Notes under the pieces: generated by a model
Seen by the model: the letters and a program-made list of their open reading frames with translations, nothing else
Databases searched by the model: none
What the model was told of the DNA's origin: nothing
Assembly (NCBI RefSeq): GCF_000331535.1
Contig: NZ_AMZN01000084.1
Span: 1 to 64,000, forward strand
Direction of reading: 5' to 3'
DNA: 64,000 nt
DNA from: Fulvivirga imtechensis AK7
GTDB lineage: Bacteria > Bacteroidota > Bacteroidia > Cytophagales > Cyclobacteriaceae
Translations under genes and position numbers: made by a program
Shown here: positions 35,517 to 44,126 of the stretch, piece after piece
Layout of the letters: each line of letters starts with the position of its first letter
How positions within the stretch are numbered: position 1 is the stretch's first letter

Positions 35517-36691
35517 TTTGATGCGTTCAGTGCATTTTCAATATCTTCAAGTATATCATTGACATTTTCCAGTCCTACGGAAATACGTACCAACCCCGGT
35601 AAAATCCCTACTTCAGCCCTTTCCTCATCCGTGAGTTTAGAGTGTGTAGTAGAAGCCGGGTGTGTGGCTATAGTTCTTGAGTCGCCCAGGTTTGCCGTCA
35701 GTGACAACATTTGCAGACTATCCAAAAACCTTCTTCCCCGGTCGATCCCCCCTTTCACGATGAAAGTTACGAGTCCCCCTCCAAGCTTCATCTGCTTCTT
35801 TGCCAGCTCATACTGAGGGTGTGATTTTAAAAATGGGTACTTTACAAGCTCCAATTCTTCATGTCCTTCCAGGTATTCAGCAATTTTCAGAGCGCTTTCG
35901 CAATGTCTGTCCATCCGTACGGCCAGTGTTTCAAGGCTTTTAGATAGCAGCCAGCCATTAAATGGTGAAAGAGAAGGTCCGGTGTGTCTGGCAAAAAAAC
36001 GAATATCTTTGATCAACTCTTTGTCGCCCAGTATAGCACCTCCGATCGTACGGCCCTGCCCGTCTATAAATTTGGTTGCCGAATGGGTAACAATATGCGC
36101 TCCGTATATAGCGGGCTGTTGTAGATAAGGAGTGGCGAAGCAATTATCAATATTAAGAATTAGACCATGGTTGTTTGCCAATTGCCCCAACCACTCCAGG
36201 TCTATAATGTCCAATGCAGGATTTGAAGGGGTCTCTGCAAAGATCATTTTCGTATTTGGCAGTATCTTGCTTTCCCATTCTTCAGGGTTGTTGATATCTG
36301 CATAGGAATGCTGAATGCCCCATTTCGGGAATATCTGCGTAAACAACTGGTGCGTGGACCCAAATACCGATCTTGATGCCAGAATATGATCTCCACTTTG
36401 AAGTAAGGCAACCATGCTGGCAAACATCGCAGCCATGCCTGAAGCAGTGGCTATGCCATCATCCGTACCTTCTAATGCGCATAGTTTATCTATGAACTCC
36501 GTATTGTTCGGGTTAGAAAAACGCGTGTATATATTCCCCTCTTCCTCATCTGCAAATAAAGCACGTGCCTGCTCTGCATCATCAAAGGTAAAGCTGGAGG
36601 TCATATATAATGGCGCAGAATGCTCCCGAAACGGAGAACGTTCCGTTTGATTGCGTATAGCCTTGGTTTCAAAGTGTTTGTATTTCGACAT
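35513..36691 (-). CDS. metZ: O-acyl-homoserine sulfhydrylase (MetZ-type)
   Basis: 392 residues of the Cys/Met metabolism PLP-enzyme family. It has the substrate loop RFSNPNNTEF, ATASGMAAMFAS, the PLP-contact ILNIDNCFATPY and the PLP lysine in SATKFIDGQGR. It joins sulfide to O-acetyl- or O-succinylhomoserine to give homocysteine, using the sulfide made by the downstream genes. It lies 18 bp after the ferredoxin gene. Cystathionine-gamma-synthase activity is an alternative, but the sulfide-producing context favours MetZ. Confidence 0.88.
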   Translation of the reverse strand: MSKYKHFETKAIRNQTERSPFREHSAPLYMTSSFTFDDAEQARALFADEEEGNIYTRFSNPNNTEFIDKLCALEGTDDGIATASGMAAMFASMVALLQSGDHILASRSVFGSTHQLFTQIFPKWGIQHSYADINNPEEWESKILPNTKMIFAETPSNPALDIIDLEWLGQLANNHGLILNIDNCFATPYLQQPAIYGAHIVTHSATKFIDGQGRTIGGAILGDKELIKDIRFFARHTGPSLSPFNGWLLSKSLETLAVRMDRHCESALKIAEYLEGHEELELVKYPFLKSHPQYELAKKQMKLGGGLVTFIVKGGIDRGRRFLDSLQMLSLTANLGDSRTIATHPASTTHSKLTDEERAEVGILPGLVRISVGLENVNDILEDIENALNASK

Positions 36692-36709
36692 TTATCAGTT
36701 CTTGCTTTT

Positions 36710-37057
36710 TTATGAGGCATGTAGCCACTCTTTTTTGCTGTAAAGTTCTTCTTCTGACTCCTCATAATCCGGATCAGGCACACAGCAGTCTACAGGACAT
36801 ACAGCGGCACATTGCGGCTCCTCATGAAATCCTGTACATTCTGTACACTTGCCAGCTACGATGTAGAAAAACTCATCAGAATATGGTTCCTGTTTCTCAT
36901 CTCCGGGTATGGTGCTGCCATCTTCAAGTTCTACTTCGGAAAGATCAGTGCCATCGCTCCATGACCACTCTTCTCCACCCTCGTAGATAGCTGTATTGGG
37001 GCATTCTGGCTCGCAAGCCCCGCAGTTAATGCATTCTTCAGTTATTAATAGTGCCAT
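36710..37057 (-). CDS. 2[4Fe-4S] ferredoxin
   Basis: 115 residues from ATG at 37057, where [20 protein letters not shown] begins the fold (the in-frame upstream start at 37108 is not supported). The two cluster motifs are [11 protein letters not shown]...P and [18 protein letters not shown]. The second motif has the insert typical of the long-spaced ferredoxins, and a ~35-residue acidic insert separates them. First protein gene after the SAM riboswitch and Cys leader. It is the obvious electron donor for the sulfite and APS reductases in the same locus. Confidence 0.9.
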   Translation of the reverse strand: MALLITEECINCGACEPECPNTAIYEGGEEWSWSDGTDLSEVELEDGSTIPGDEKQEPYSDEFFYIVAGKCTECTGFHEEPQCAAVCPVDCCVPDPDYEESEEELYSKKEWLHAS

Positions 37058-37120
37058 TTGATAATTCGTTTTTGTTTTTAAAAATGTGTTCGGCTGTGGT
37101 GGAGACATATTAAATCTCCC

Positions 37121-37144
37121 GGTGCATGTGTGTATTAATGCACC
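37121..37144 (-). promoter_or_regulatory. Hairpin between Cys leader and ferredoxin gene
   Basis: GGTGCAT (37121-37127) pairs with ATGCACC (37138-37144); a second small stem GGAGA/TCTCC follows at 37101-37119. Neither is followed by a T-run on the minus strand, so they may hide the translation start region or act as part of an attenuator rather than terminate. Confidence 0.35.
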
Positions 37145-37178
37145 TGATTGGAATTTGGCCGGAAATGAGATGGATTTC

Positions 37179-37304
37179 TTAGGCCTGCCAGGTACAACAA
37201 CAGCAACAACAAATGTGCTTACCTGCGGCTTTGACGATAAAATTAGAAAATAAACCCTGTTGTGGGTCTTTGGATCGGAATTGTAAGAAGTTAGATGCTT
37301 TCAT
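37179..37304 (-). CDS. Leader ORF with six consecutive Cys codons
   Basis: 41 codons, ATG at 37304 only 12 bp after the end of the SAM-I aptamer. Near its C-terminus, just before TWQA and the TAA stop, lie six successive Cys codons (37194-37211: TGT TGT TGC TGT TGT TGT). A run like this in a short ORF upstream of Cys/Met genes is the hallmark of a leader peptide used to sense Cys-tRNA. It is not a recognisable enzyme or metallothionein. Structures downstream are less clear than at the second leader. Confidence 0.7.
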   Translation of the reverse strand: MKASNFLQFRSKDPQQGLFSNFIVKAAGKHICCCCCCTWQA

Positions 37305-37315
37305 TATTCAGTCAA

Positions 37316-37436
37316 TTTATATTCTCCCATCCGCCAACCTGGCGAACATTTGGGATCAGGATTTGGCACCTATATCACTTAGACTGATGGTTGCCAGAGG
37401 GTCTCAGAGCCTGTCTCTCACCTCATTCTTTATAAA
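37316..37436 (-). ncRNA. SAM-I (S-box) riboswitch
   Basis: On the minus strand the core reads GAGAGACAGGCTCTGAGACC, CTCTGGCAACC, later GGTGCCAAATCCTG, then a CGCCA-GGT-TGGCG hairpin, closed by a P1 helix TTTATA (37431-37436) with TATAAA (37316-37321). These are the conserved S-box blocks in the right order. It should bind S-adenosylmethionine and turn the ferredoxin-metZ-sulfite reductase locus down when methionine is plentiful. Confidence 0.88.
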
Positions 37437-37633
37437 TCAACTACACTTACGGGTAATTGATAATACAAATGTAAAGCCTTAAAAATCAATTCTGCAAATT
37501 TTTGTTGAGGTTTATTTTCTGCAAACGTTTTATTGCTGCAATTTGATACAATAGAATGTTGCCCCAACCTTAGGTGTTATTATTCCTTTTTGGCTAATAT
37601 TGAATAAAGCAATTTATGAATGAAAATCTAACT

Positions 37634-37821
37634 AGTGTCTATAAGAAAAACGCCAATGTAGGCGTTATGCTCGTTCCAAAAAATGCTCTTCCCGGCAGTT
37701 GTACGACAACGATACGGGACTCCGCTTTTTGGCACTTTGCACCTATGTGCCATAGCACTTTGGTGCGCAGGCGAACTTGACCTTGTTTTCTTAAAGCCAC
37801 TGGAGTTTTCTTACAAAAACT
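37634..37821. mobile_element. MITE-like element, copy 2 (188 bp)
   Basis: Ends AGTGTCTATAAGAAAAA and, inverted, AGTTTTTGTAAGAAAAC, flanked by AACT on each side (37630-37633, 37822-37825). The interior shares GCGTTATGCTCGT, AAAATGCTC and CTCCGCTTTTTGGCAC with copy 1 and copy 3. It ends 11 bp before the M42 peptidase start codon, so it forms that gene's 5' leader. Confidence 0.75.
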
Positions 37822-37832
37822 AACTAGCAGAT

Positions 37833-38882
37833 ATGTCGATGGATGTAAAATTACTAAAGAAAATATGTGAGGCCCCTGGAGTGCCGGGCTATGAAAGCAG
37901 AATAAGAAATTTGATTATTAAAGAAGTGGAGCCGCTCGTTGATAGTGTGGATATTGACAATATGGGCAACGTTATTGCCTATAAAAAGGGTGTTTCTGGT
38001 AATAAAAAAGCCATGGTGGCCGCTCATATGGATGAAATTGGCTTCATTGTTACCCACGTGGATGACAACGGCTTTCTCCGGTTTACTACGTTAGGAGGGT
38101 TTGACCCTAAAACACTGACAGCGCAGCGGGTGATAGTACACGGGAAAAAAGATGTGATGGGGGTGATGGGTACTAAGCCCGTGCATGTAATGAGTGCAGA
38201 GGAAAAGACCAAAATGCCCAAAATACAGGACTTCTATATCGATCTTGGCATGACCAAAGAGGAAGTCGATAAGCTGATAAGTGTAGGAGATCCCATAACA
38301 CGGGAGCGTGAACTTATTGAAATGGGGGACTGCGTGAACTGTAAGTCGATCGATAACCGCGTGTCGGTTTTCGTTTTGATCGAAACCTTGAGAACACTCA
38401 AAAAATGCCCTTACGATATATATGGAGTATTCACCGTGCAAGAAGAGGTAGGAATACGAGGGGCTAATGTAGCGGCTCACACGATCGATCCTGACTTTGG
38501 CTTTGGCCTGGATACCACCATAGCTTATGATCTGCCTGGCGCCCAGCCACACGAAAAAGTAACCTCGTTGGGTAAAGGGGCAGCTATTAAGATCATGGAT
38601 GCTATGACTATTTGTGATTACCGCATGGTGGATTATATGAAAAAAACAGCCGATCAGTACGGTATCCAATGGCAGCCGGAATTACTTACTGCCGGAGGTA
38701 CTGATACTGCCGGAATACAGCGCATGGGTAAAAGAGGAGCCATTTCCGGTGCTGTTTCCATACCAACCAGGCACTTGCATCAGGTAATTGAGATGGCTCA
38801 TAAGAAAGATATCGAGGGGAGCATCCAGCTTTTAAAGGCCTGCCTGGAGTCCCTTGATCAATACGACTGGGAACACCGGTAA
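37833..38882 (+). CDS. M42-family metallo-aminopeptidase
   Basis: 349 residues, a co-catalytic di-metal peptidase. Motifs: APGVPGYESRIRNLI at the start, VAAHMDEIGFIVTHVD (first metal His and the Asp), CKSIDNRVSVFVLIE, VQEEVGIRGA (catalytic Glu pair), GFGLDTT and TAGGTDTAGIQ; a His near RHLHQVIE completes the site. The family, often mis-named endoglucanase, trims peptides in the cytoplasm as large oligomers. Preceded directly by a MITE copy. Confidence 0.9.
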   Translation: MSMDVKLLKKICEAPGVPGYESRIRNLIIKEVEPLVDSVDIDNMGNVIAYKKGVSGNKKAMVAAHMDEIGFIVTHVDDNGFLRFTTLGGFDPKTLTAQRVIVHGKKDVMGVMGTKPVHVMSAEEKTKMPKIQDFYIDLGMTKEEVDKLISVGDPITRERELIEMGDCVNCKSIDNRVSVFVLIETLRTLKKCPYDIYGVFTVQEEVGIRGANVAAHTIDPDFGFGLDTTIAYDLPGAQPHEKVTSLGKGAAIKIMDAMTICDYRMVDYMKKTADQYGIQWQPELLTAGGTDTAGIQRMGKRGAISGAVSIPTRHLHQVIEMAHKKDIEGSIQLLKACLESLDQYDWEHR

Positions 38883-38969
38883 GAATCTTTTGGCAACCTA
38901 ACAAAAGTCATAGTTTTTAAGATCATTTGGCTTCAATATTGTTAAAAATAAAAACATGGAATTGCAGGC

Positions 38970-39067
38970 AGTCTCAAAGGTCATCCTGATTTAATCCCCG
39001 GACAAGTTCCGGCCTGTTTTTAGAGGTTCCAAATTAAGTTTGGAATGGCGAACTGACTTTTGAGACT
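38970..39067. repeat. Short element with 14-bp terminal inverted repeats
   Basis: AGTCTCAAAGGTCA (38970-38983) and TGACTTTTGAGACT (39054-39067) are inverted copies with one mismatch. Between them are a CCGGACAAGTTCCGG hairpin and AT-rich DNA. Size and ends resemble a tiny MITE. No target duplication is obvious. Confidence 0.5.
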
Positions 39068-39094
39068 CCCTACTTTCCAAAATAACATAATAGT

Positions 39095-39730
39095 ATGAAG
39101 CGATATTCCCTCTTTGCTATTCTACTTATAGTTTGTGTCACCATTACTTTTGCGCAGAAACAGAAATCACCGGCAAAGGCCGTGAGAGTGGTGGGTGTTG
39201 TGGTAGATGCAGACGACCATGTAGTGGTTCCGTATGTAAATATTGCCATAGCAGGTACACATTATGGTACCTCTGCCGATGCCAGCGGATATTTTTCGAT
39301 CTTTATCAACCCGGGAGATACATTGATGTTTTCGTCCATTGGCTTTAGCGATGCTGCTTTTGTAATGCCCTTCAAACTGGAGGGAGACGAATATTCTCTG
39401 CTGCAATTGATGAGGAAGGAGGCTGTAATGCTCAATGAGGTGGTTGTTTTCCCCTGGCCGAGCTTAAAAAATTTCGAGAAGGCCTTCTTAGACACAAAAC
39501 CTCAACGCAATATGAGTGATCTGGTATTTGAAGTGCAGCGGGATATTAAGCGCTCTGTGGATAAAAATGAGCAATATGAATATTATTATGATCAGATGCG
39601 GTACAACAGGCTTTACGAGTTACATGGTGAGATCCCTCCCAATAATTTTCTGAATCCTATCAGGTGGTCTAATTTTATTGACGATGTTCGTAAAGGTAAG
39701 TTTAAAGGTAAAAAAGATCCAAATCGATAG
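39095..39730 (+). CDS. Exported carboxypeptidase-like regulatory-domain protein
   Basis: 211 residues. Signal peptide (MKRYSLFAILLIVCVTITFAQ), then a CarboxypepD_reg-like beta-sandwich (~28-112: VVGVVVDADDHVVVPYVNIAI...GTSADASGYFSI...GDTLMFSSIGF), as at the front of many TonB receptors but here without a barrel. The ~100-residue C-terminal part is helical and charged. Secreted or periplasmic; role unknown. Confidence 0.75.
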   Translation: MKRYSLFAILLIVCVTITFAQKQKSPAKAVRVVGVVVDADDHVVVPYVNIAIAGTHYGTSADASGYFSIFINPGDTLMFSSIGFSDAAFVMPFKLEGDEYSLLQLMRKEAVMLNEVVVFPWPSLKNFEKAFLDTKPQRNMSDLVFEVQRDIKRSVDKNEQYEYYYDQMRYNRLYELHGEIPPNNFLNPIRWSNFIDDVRKGKFKGKKDPNR

Positions 39731-39756
39731 TGTTTTTGGCTATCAGAGAGTAGGAA

Positions 39757-40134
39757 TCATAGAGATCTTCCAATAAAATAGCCACCAAAGATCGCTGCTA
39801 TTGCAATAACCAGGCTGGCAAAGGTATAACCAAGCGCTGTGGGTAGGGCCTTTTGTTGATAAAGGAACATGTTTTCATAAGCAAAAGTAGAGAAAGTAGT
39901 AAAGCTACCACAGAAGCCCACAGCTATGAGTAACCTTATATTGTCGTTAATCATAGTCGTTTTGATCATAATACCCATGAAAATGCCAAGAATGAGGCTT
40001 CCGCCTACATTGACGATGAGGGTGCCCCAGGGAAAAATGGAGACCAGCCTTTTGCCAACCACCAAATAAACCAGGTAACGTGCAATACTACCCATAAAAC
40101 CACCCACCCCTACGAGTAATATATTTTTAATCAT
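39757..40134 (-). CDS. crcB: Fluoride ion channel CrcB
   Basis: 125 residues with four hydrophobic helices and the CrcB/Fluc hallmarks: GGFMGSIARYL at the start, TLIVNVGGSLILG, and GFCGSFTTFSTFAYE. It exports fluoride as a dimer. I see no fluoride riboswitch before it. The gene upstream ends 22 bp away on the same strand. Confidence 0.93.
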   Translation of the reverse strand: MIKNILLVGVGGFMGSIARYLVYLVVGKRLVSIFPWGTLIVNVGGSLILGIFMGIMIKTTMINDNIRLLIAVGFCGSFTTFSTFAYENMFLYQQKALPTALGYTFASLVIAIAAIFGGYFIGRSL

Positions 40135-40155
40135 GGCTATTGTAATTTGATGTCT

Positions 40156-40596
40156 CTACCTCATCTTTTTAGCACACTTCTTTTTTAGATATTGTATCAC
40201 TTTGGAATAGTCGGTGTGCTCCTGATATGATAAATATAGATGCTTTTTGTCAATGAAAGTAATCTCCACTTCTTTGTAAGTGCCCGTGGCTGCTTTTACC
40301 TGTGTTTCCTTCCAGAAATCGATGTCTCTCAACTTATACCCCCTTTTTGTAAACCGGGTGGGAAAGCGGATATCTATTTTTTCTTTTCCGACCTCTACGA
40401 TTTTGTATCCGAAAATAACTTTTGCAGCCAGGCCAAAGCCCAGCGGATACAGCACAAGTACGATCACATATTGATACCATGTAATTTCACTGGCATTGAT
40501 CATATAGTAGCCTGTGATAGTAGCTACCGCCAGACTGGCCAATATAAATACCCCGAGTGAAAAAAGTGTCCCGATCTTTGGTTTGGCAATTATCAT
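40156..40596 (-). CDS. Two-TM membrane protein (PH-like), uncharacterised
   Basis: 146 residues from ATG at 40596. The longer frame up to 40668 runs through a MITE copy and is unlikely to be native. Two transmembrane helices (~12-55) and a soluble C-terminal part with strands (KIDIRFPTRFTKRGYKL, KEVEITFIDKKHLYLSY) like bacterial PH-type domains. No function can be assigned. The mobile element begins 6 bp upstream of the start codon. Confidence 0.55.
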   Translation of the reverse strand: MIIAKPKIGTLFSLGVFILASLAVATITGYYMINASEITWYQYVIVLVLYPLGFGLAAKVIFGYKIVEVGKEKIDIRFPTRFTKRGYKLRDIDFWKETQVKAATGTYKEVEITFIDKKHLYLSYQEHTDYSKVIQYLKKKCAKKMR

Positions 40597-40601
40597 CAGT
40601 A

Positions 40602-40746
40602 AGTGCTTGTAAGAAAACTCTAGTGGCTTTAAGAAACGTTCCCACAAAAGAGCGAGATGAAGTCCCAAAAAGCGGAGTCCCGTACAGTTGTCGGGAAGAG
40701 CATTTTTCGGGCATGCGTAACGCTGACATTGGCATTTCTTAAAGAC
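40602..40746. mobile_element. MITE-like element, copy 3 (inverted, ~145 bp)
   Basis: The left end AGTGCTTGTAAGAAAAC and right end (inverted GTCTTTAAGAAATGCC) match the family, in the opposite orientation to copies 1, 2 and 4. AGTA flanks it at 40598-40601 and 40747-40750, but the right end then lacks the terminal three bases. The interior shares the GCGGAGTCCCGTACAGTTGTCGG block (as short matches) with copy 2. Confidence 0.65.
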
Positions 40747-40921
40747 AGTAATTATAAATTAGTTTTCACAAAGAAACAAAAAGGAGAAAAAAAGCCATCC
40801 GTTTGTGGAATAAATTGCTCGCACAAGGCGTAATAAAAGTCTTGTGACGGCATATATAGCAATGATCAAGGGCAGGCATTTGTTTTGTCATGAATAATAT
40901 TTAGAGATAAAGATAAAAGTC

Positions 40922-41419
40922 ATGAGAGAAGAAGTTATATATACTGATGGACACGGTGTGAAAATTACCAGGGATAAATTTTACACCGAGAAGAAAGAGT
41001 ATAATCTTGATGGTATCACGCATGTGGATCTGTCGAGAGTGCCCGCGAGCAAGGCTCCCGGCGTCATACTTTTTGTATTGGGTTTTTTGGCTATTCTGGC
41101 CGGTTCGCTTGAAATCTTTGACCGTTTGACTTACGAAGCTGCCGAGGCTATTTATGTAATTGATACTAATATGGTAGCTATTGGGTTGGGTGTAGCGCTG
41201 ATTCTCGGTGGTATCATTTGGATGATCGCTGCACGTGATAAGTATGCAGTAGAAATAGGCACTGCGGAAGGGGAGAAGCAGCCGATAGTGAGTAAAAGCC
41301 GTGAGTACGCAGCGTTGGTGGTAGCCTCATTGAAAAAGGCTTACTACCGCTATACGGACAAAGGAAGATACAGCGGCAGGGAAAGGGTAACAAGCAGGGA
41401 ACAAGTAGTTATTAGCTAA
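40922..41419 (+). CDS. DUF6232-like membrane protein
   Basis: 165 residues. A short N-terminal soluble part (EEVIYTDGHGVKITRDKFYT), two transmembrane helices (~45-65 and ~80-100), then a basic tail (SREYAALVVASLKKAYYRYTDKG...). The arrangement fits the DUF6232 family of small bacterial membrane proteins. Function unknown; single gene. Confidence 0.6.
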   Translation: MREEVIYTDGHGVKITRDKFYTEKKEYNLDGITHVDLSRVPASKAPGVILFVLGFLAILAGSLEIFDRLTYEAAEAIYVIDTNMVAIGLGVALILGGIIWMIAARDKYAVEIGTAEGEKQPIVSKSREYAALVVASLKKAYYRYTDKGRYSGRERVTSREQVVIS

Positions 41420-41443
41420 GGCCGCCATAAACAAAGCCTGCAA

Positions 41444-42487
41444 CTAAGGGAAGTGATACGAGGGTTTTTGATCCAGAACGGTTTGCAGGCTTTTTTTTAA
41501 TATTTCACCCATAGAGCCGCATTTTAGGAAGTCTTTGTTCTTATAATGCGTGGCCAGCTCTTTTTTTAGATGGTCAACATTTTCCTGTGGAGATATTTTG
41601 TCTTCTGACATCGCCACCAGCAATTGCTTAATTTTATCCCGGCTGGCCTTTACACGCGTGGCTATTAACGAACGCTCTTCCTTTTGATATTGCTTCACCG
41701 TTTCCGGGGTCATACATTGAAGGCCGATCTTGATCAAGGGGTTATTTTGCTTAAAGTACTGGGGGAGATAGATAGACTTTCTGCCCTCATACGACTGCTG
41801 ATCAAAATCTATAGCCCGTATCCGGTAATCTATTTCTTCAAAATCAGGAGTGATATCAATTACAAAATTACTGGAGTGCATATCACCCAAAAGCCTCACG
41901 AAACACCGTTCATTGAATTTAACAAATTCTTTTGCCAGCCGTATTTTATTAAGGTTTTTATCATGAAGGTGATATTTCATAAACTGATCTCCGGGAATGC
42001 CAATGATATGCTCTTCAATTAAAGTATTGTCGTCAACAAAATAGCTGATCCGGTTTGGCGATAGCAGATGCTCCAGCTCAAGACCGTATATCCGGGAAGC
42101 ATCAGCGTTTTTTATGTAGAAGTAATCAAAATTATCATTAATACGATTAACAATACGCACCCTGAATGGCTGGGTATTGCCATAGATACACAGGTCAATA
42201 CGATCTACAAATAAATGCTCCATTACAGACAAGTCTCCATCAGCCTTGAGTATGGCATATATCTTCTTTAAGCTATAATGGATGTGCTTCATGTCATCCT
42301 GAGGGTAGAATACGGATTCCCACAGGGTGTCTTTATTGTTTTTATCTAATAGCGGTATGGAGTTGTCATACCTCAGCAAGTCCTGATAGGTGATAGGAAG
42401 CTTTATTTCTCTATCATTTTCGATGAGATAAGCTCTTAGTTTTTTACTGATCCTGTAGATGTTCTTCTTTTTGTCAATTATTGCCAT
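41444..42487 (-). CDS. Protein-kinase-like fold protein (APH-like)
   Basis: 347 residues. RLLGDMHSSNFVID followed ~20 residues later by RAIDFDQQSYEG looks like the catalytic loop (HxxN) and the metal-binding Asp of aminoglycoside-phosphotransferase-type kinases. The N-terminal half (LSPNRISYFVDDNTLIEEHIIG) may supply the nucleotide lobe. The substrate is unknown; it could phosphorylate a small molecule or a protein. Single gene, convergent with the preceding membrane protein gene. Confidence 0.55.
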   Translation of the reverse strand: MAIIDKKKNIYRISKKLRAYLIENDREIKLPITYQDLLRYDNSIPLLDKNNKDTLWESVFYPQDDMKHIHYSLKKIYAILKADGDLSVMEHLFVDRIDLCIYGNTQPFRVRIVNRINDNFDYFYIKNADASRIYGLELEHLLSPNRISYFVDDNTLIEEHIIGIPGDQFMKYHLHDKNLNKIRLAKEFVKFNERCFVRLLGDMHSSNFVIDITPDFEEIDYRIRAIDFDQQSYEGRKSIYLPQYFKQNNPLIKIGLQCMTPETVKQYQKEERSLIATRVKASRDKIKQLLVAMSEDKISPQENVDHLKKELATHYKNKDFLKCGSMGEILKKSLQTVLDQKPSYHFP

Positions 42488-42858
42488 CTCCGCTGTTCGA
42501 TTTTATGCTTGTGAATATAAGCTTTAATAAAGAATTGTTTGGGTATCCTCATATTAAAAACGGCATCAGCGATATATAAAAGTGCGTTAGTATACCTACT
42601 ACAGTACCAGCGATAATAAATAAACAGCACTGAGGTATTTGATGTATTTTTTGTCAAAAAATGAATAAAAATTACTTCGTAATATATTTCCTGTTTGAGA
42701 ATCAAATTAAATACATTTTTCCCATTTAGGGAATAATTATTAATTCTGCTGTTTCTGATTCGTTCATAAATTACTAAAAATCAAGTGATTATGAATAATG
42801 TTGCTAGGTGGCATATAAATTGGGTGCATCTTTGTAAGCGAACAAAAGCACTGAAAAG
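42488..42858. other. Gene-free AT-rich region upstream of T9SS gene
   Basis: No convincing gene. It should hold the promoter of the T9SS cargo gene on the plus strand and of the kinase-like gene on the minus strand. I see no strong hairpin or repeat. Confidence 0.35.
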
Positions 42859-43971
42859 ATGAAAAAGTTACTCTACATATCGGCAATTTTAATAAGTTTA
42901 AGTACTTATGTAATGGGACAGAGTGGTTATACTTCTAATGATAATTATACTGGAAGTTGGGACGATGCTGCTACATGGAACAGGTCTCCTTTATCATTGC
43001 CAGTTACGCCAGGTAGCAACATTGGCGGTTCTGTGACTTACATCAATAGTTACGGACGAGTAACCAGATCAGGAAATATAAAGCTAGGTAGCAATGTGGT
43101 GCTTACTGTTTACGATACCCTGCTGGTGGATGGGAATGTGGAAGTTAGCGGACAGTCATCCTTGATTGTAGAATCAGGCGGGGTTTTGGTTATAACCGGT
43201 AATTTCATAGCCAGTGGAGGTTCAGTATCTACGAATGATGGCAAAATAGTAGTACAAGGTGATCTTAATGCCAGTGGAAGCTCTAGTATCAGTAATAATA
43301 CCAATGACTTTTACGTTTATGGTACAGCAACCGGCTCAGGTGGTTCCAGCTTAACCGGTACCTATAGCGATGAAGCCGCACTTTCTTCTAACGATTCCGG
43401 GTTATACACTTTAGTGAGTGGCGGCACCCTGCCCGTAGAGTTCCTTTATGTAAAAGCTACAGCATCTTTCGATAAGGTAGTTATTAAATGGGCCACCGCT
43501 TCCGAATTGAACAATGACTTCTTTACAGTGGAACGTTCTAAAGATGGTGTCAATTTTGAAACAGTGGCATCTGTAAATGGAGCCGGCACCAGCGAAAAAG
43601 TAAATAACTACGAGATTGACGACAATAATGCTTATAGTGGCACCAGCTACTATAGAGTGAAGCAAACAGATTATGACGGCCAATTCGAGTATTCAGGTAT
43701 GATCACCATTGTTAATAATTCTGTAGCTGATGTACAATTAAATATATATCCTAACCCTGCAGTGGATCAGGTTAAAATAGACATCAGCAGATTAGGGTCC
43801 GTGAAGGTTGAAATTATGGATATTAACGGAGTAAGTGTATACAGTGAAGAGTTCAACGGAGAGTTTACATCTGCAGCTCAAATTGATGTAACTTCTTTTC
43901 CTAAAGGTATGTACTACGTAAATCTTAAGACAAGGTCACACGCTGTGTCTAAAAACCTGCTGATCAAATAA
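42859..43971 (+). CDS. T9SS-secreted protein with type A sorting domain
   Basis: 370 residues. Signal peptide (MKKLLYISAILISLSTYVMG), a Ser/Gly/Asn-rich beta-helix-like region (~60-170), a fibronectin-like segment (ATASFDKVVIKWATASELNND...TVERSKDGVNFE) and a C-terminal ~75-residue sorting domain (LNIYPNPAVDQVKI...GMYYVNLKTRSHAVSKNLLIK). The sorting domain directs export through the type IX system to the cell surface. Probably an adhesin-like surface protein. A terminator follows. Confidence 0.88.
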   Translation: MKKLLYISAILISLSTYVMGQSGYTSNDNYTGSWDDAATWNRSPLSLPVTPGSNIGGSVTYINSYGRVTRSGNIKLGSNVVLTVYDTLLVDGNVEVSGQSSLIVESGGVLVITGNFIASGGSVSTNDGKIVVQGDLNASGSSSISNNTNDFYVYGTATGSGGSSLTGTYSDEAALSSNDSGLYTLVSGGTLPVEFLYVKATASFDKVVIKWATASELNNDFFTVERSKDGVNFETVASVNGAGTSEKVNNYEIDDNNAYSGTSYYRVKQTDYDGQFEYSGMITIVNNSVADVQLNIYPNPAVDQVKIDISRLGSVKVEIMDINGVSVYSEEFNGEFTSAAQIDVTSFPKGMYYVNLKTRSHAVSKNLLIK

Positions 43972-44001
43972 TTTAAATTTAAGATATCTTTTTAGCGCTT
44001 G

Positions 44002-44033
44002 GAGCCCGGCTGAAGATCAGTCGGGCTCTTTTT
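44002..44033 (+). terminator. Intrinsic terminator
   Basis: GAGCCCG (44002-44008) pairs with CGGGCTC (44022-44028), with an inner CTGA/TCAG stem, then TTTTT. It ends the T9SS gene transcript. Confidence 0.88.
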
Positions 44034-44126
44034 ATGGAAATGTTTAAAATTTTTTAACTTCAGTTGTAACCATCCGTGGAAAGTGCGGTATCCAAACGCA
44101 ACAAATAAAAATAGCCATTAACCCTT

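Noticed and set aside
37194-37211. ACA-rich plus-strand run as a simple microsatellite
   Set aside because: The run is imperfect (one TGC among TGT), in frame within a short ORF with start and stop, and lies in front of sulfur genes, so a Cys leader explains it better.
38091-38669. 192-codon minus-strand open frame inside the M42 peptidase
   Set aside because: Lies entirely across conserved metal-site motifs of the peptidase on the other strand.
39757-40134. Fluoride riboswitch before crcB
   Set aside because: Only 21 bp separate it from the upstream gene and no crcB-motif sequence is visible.
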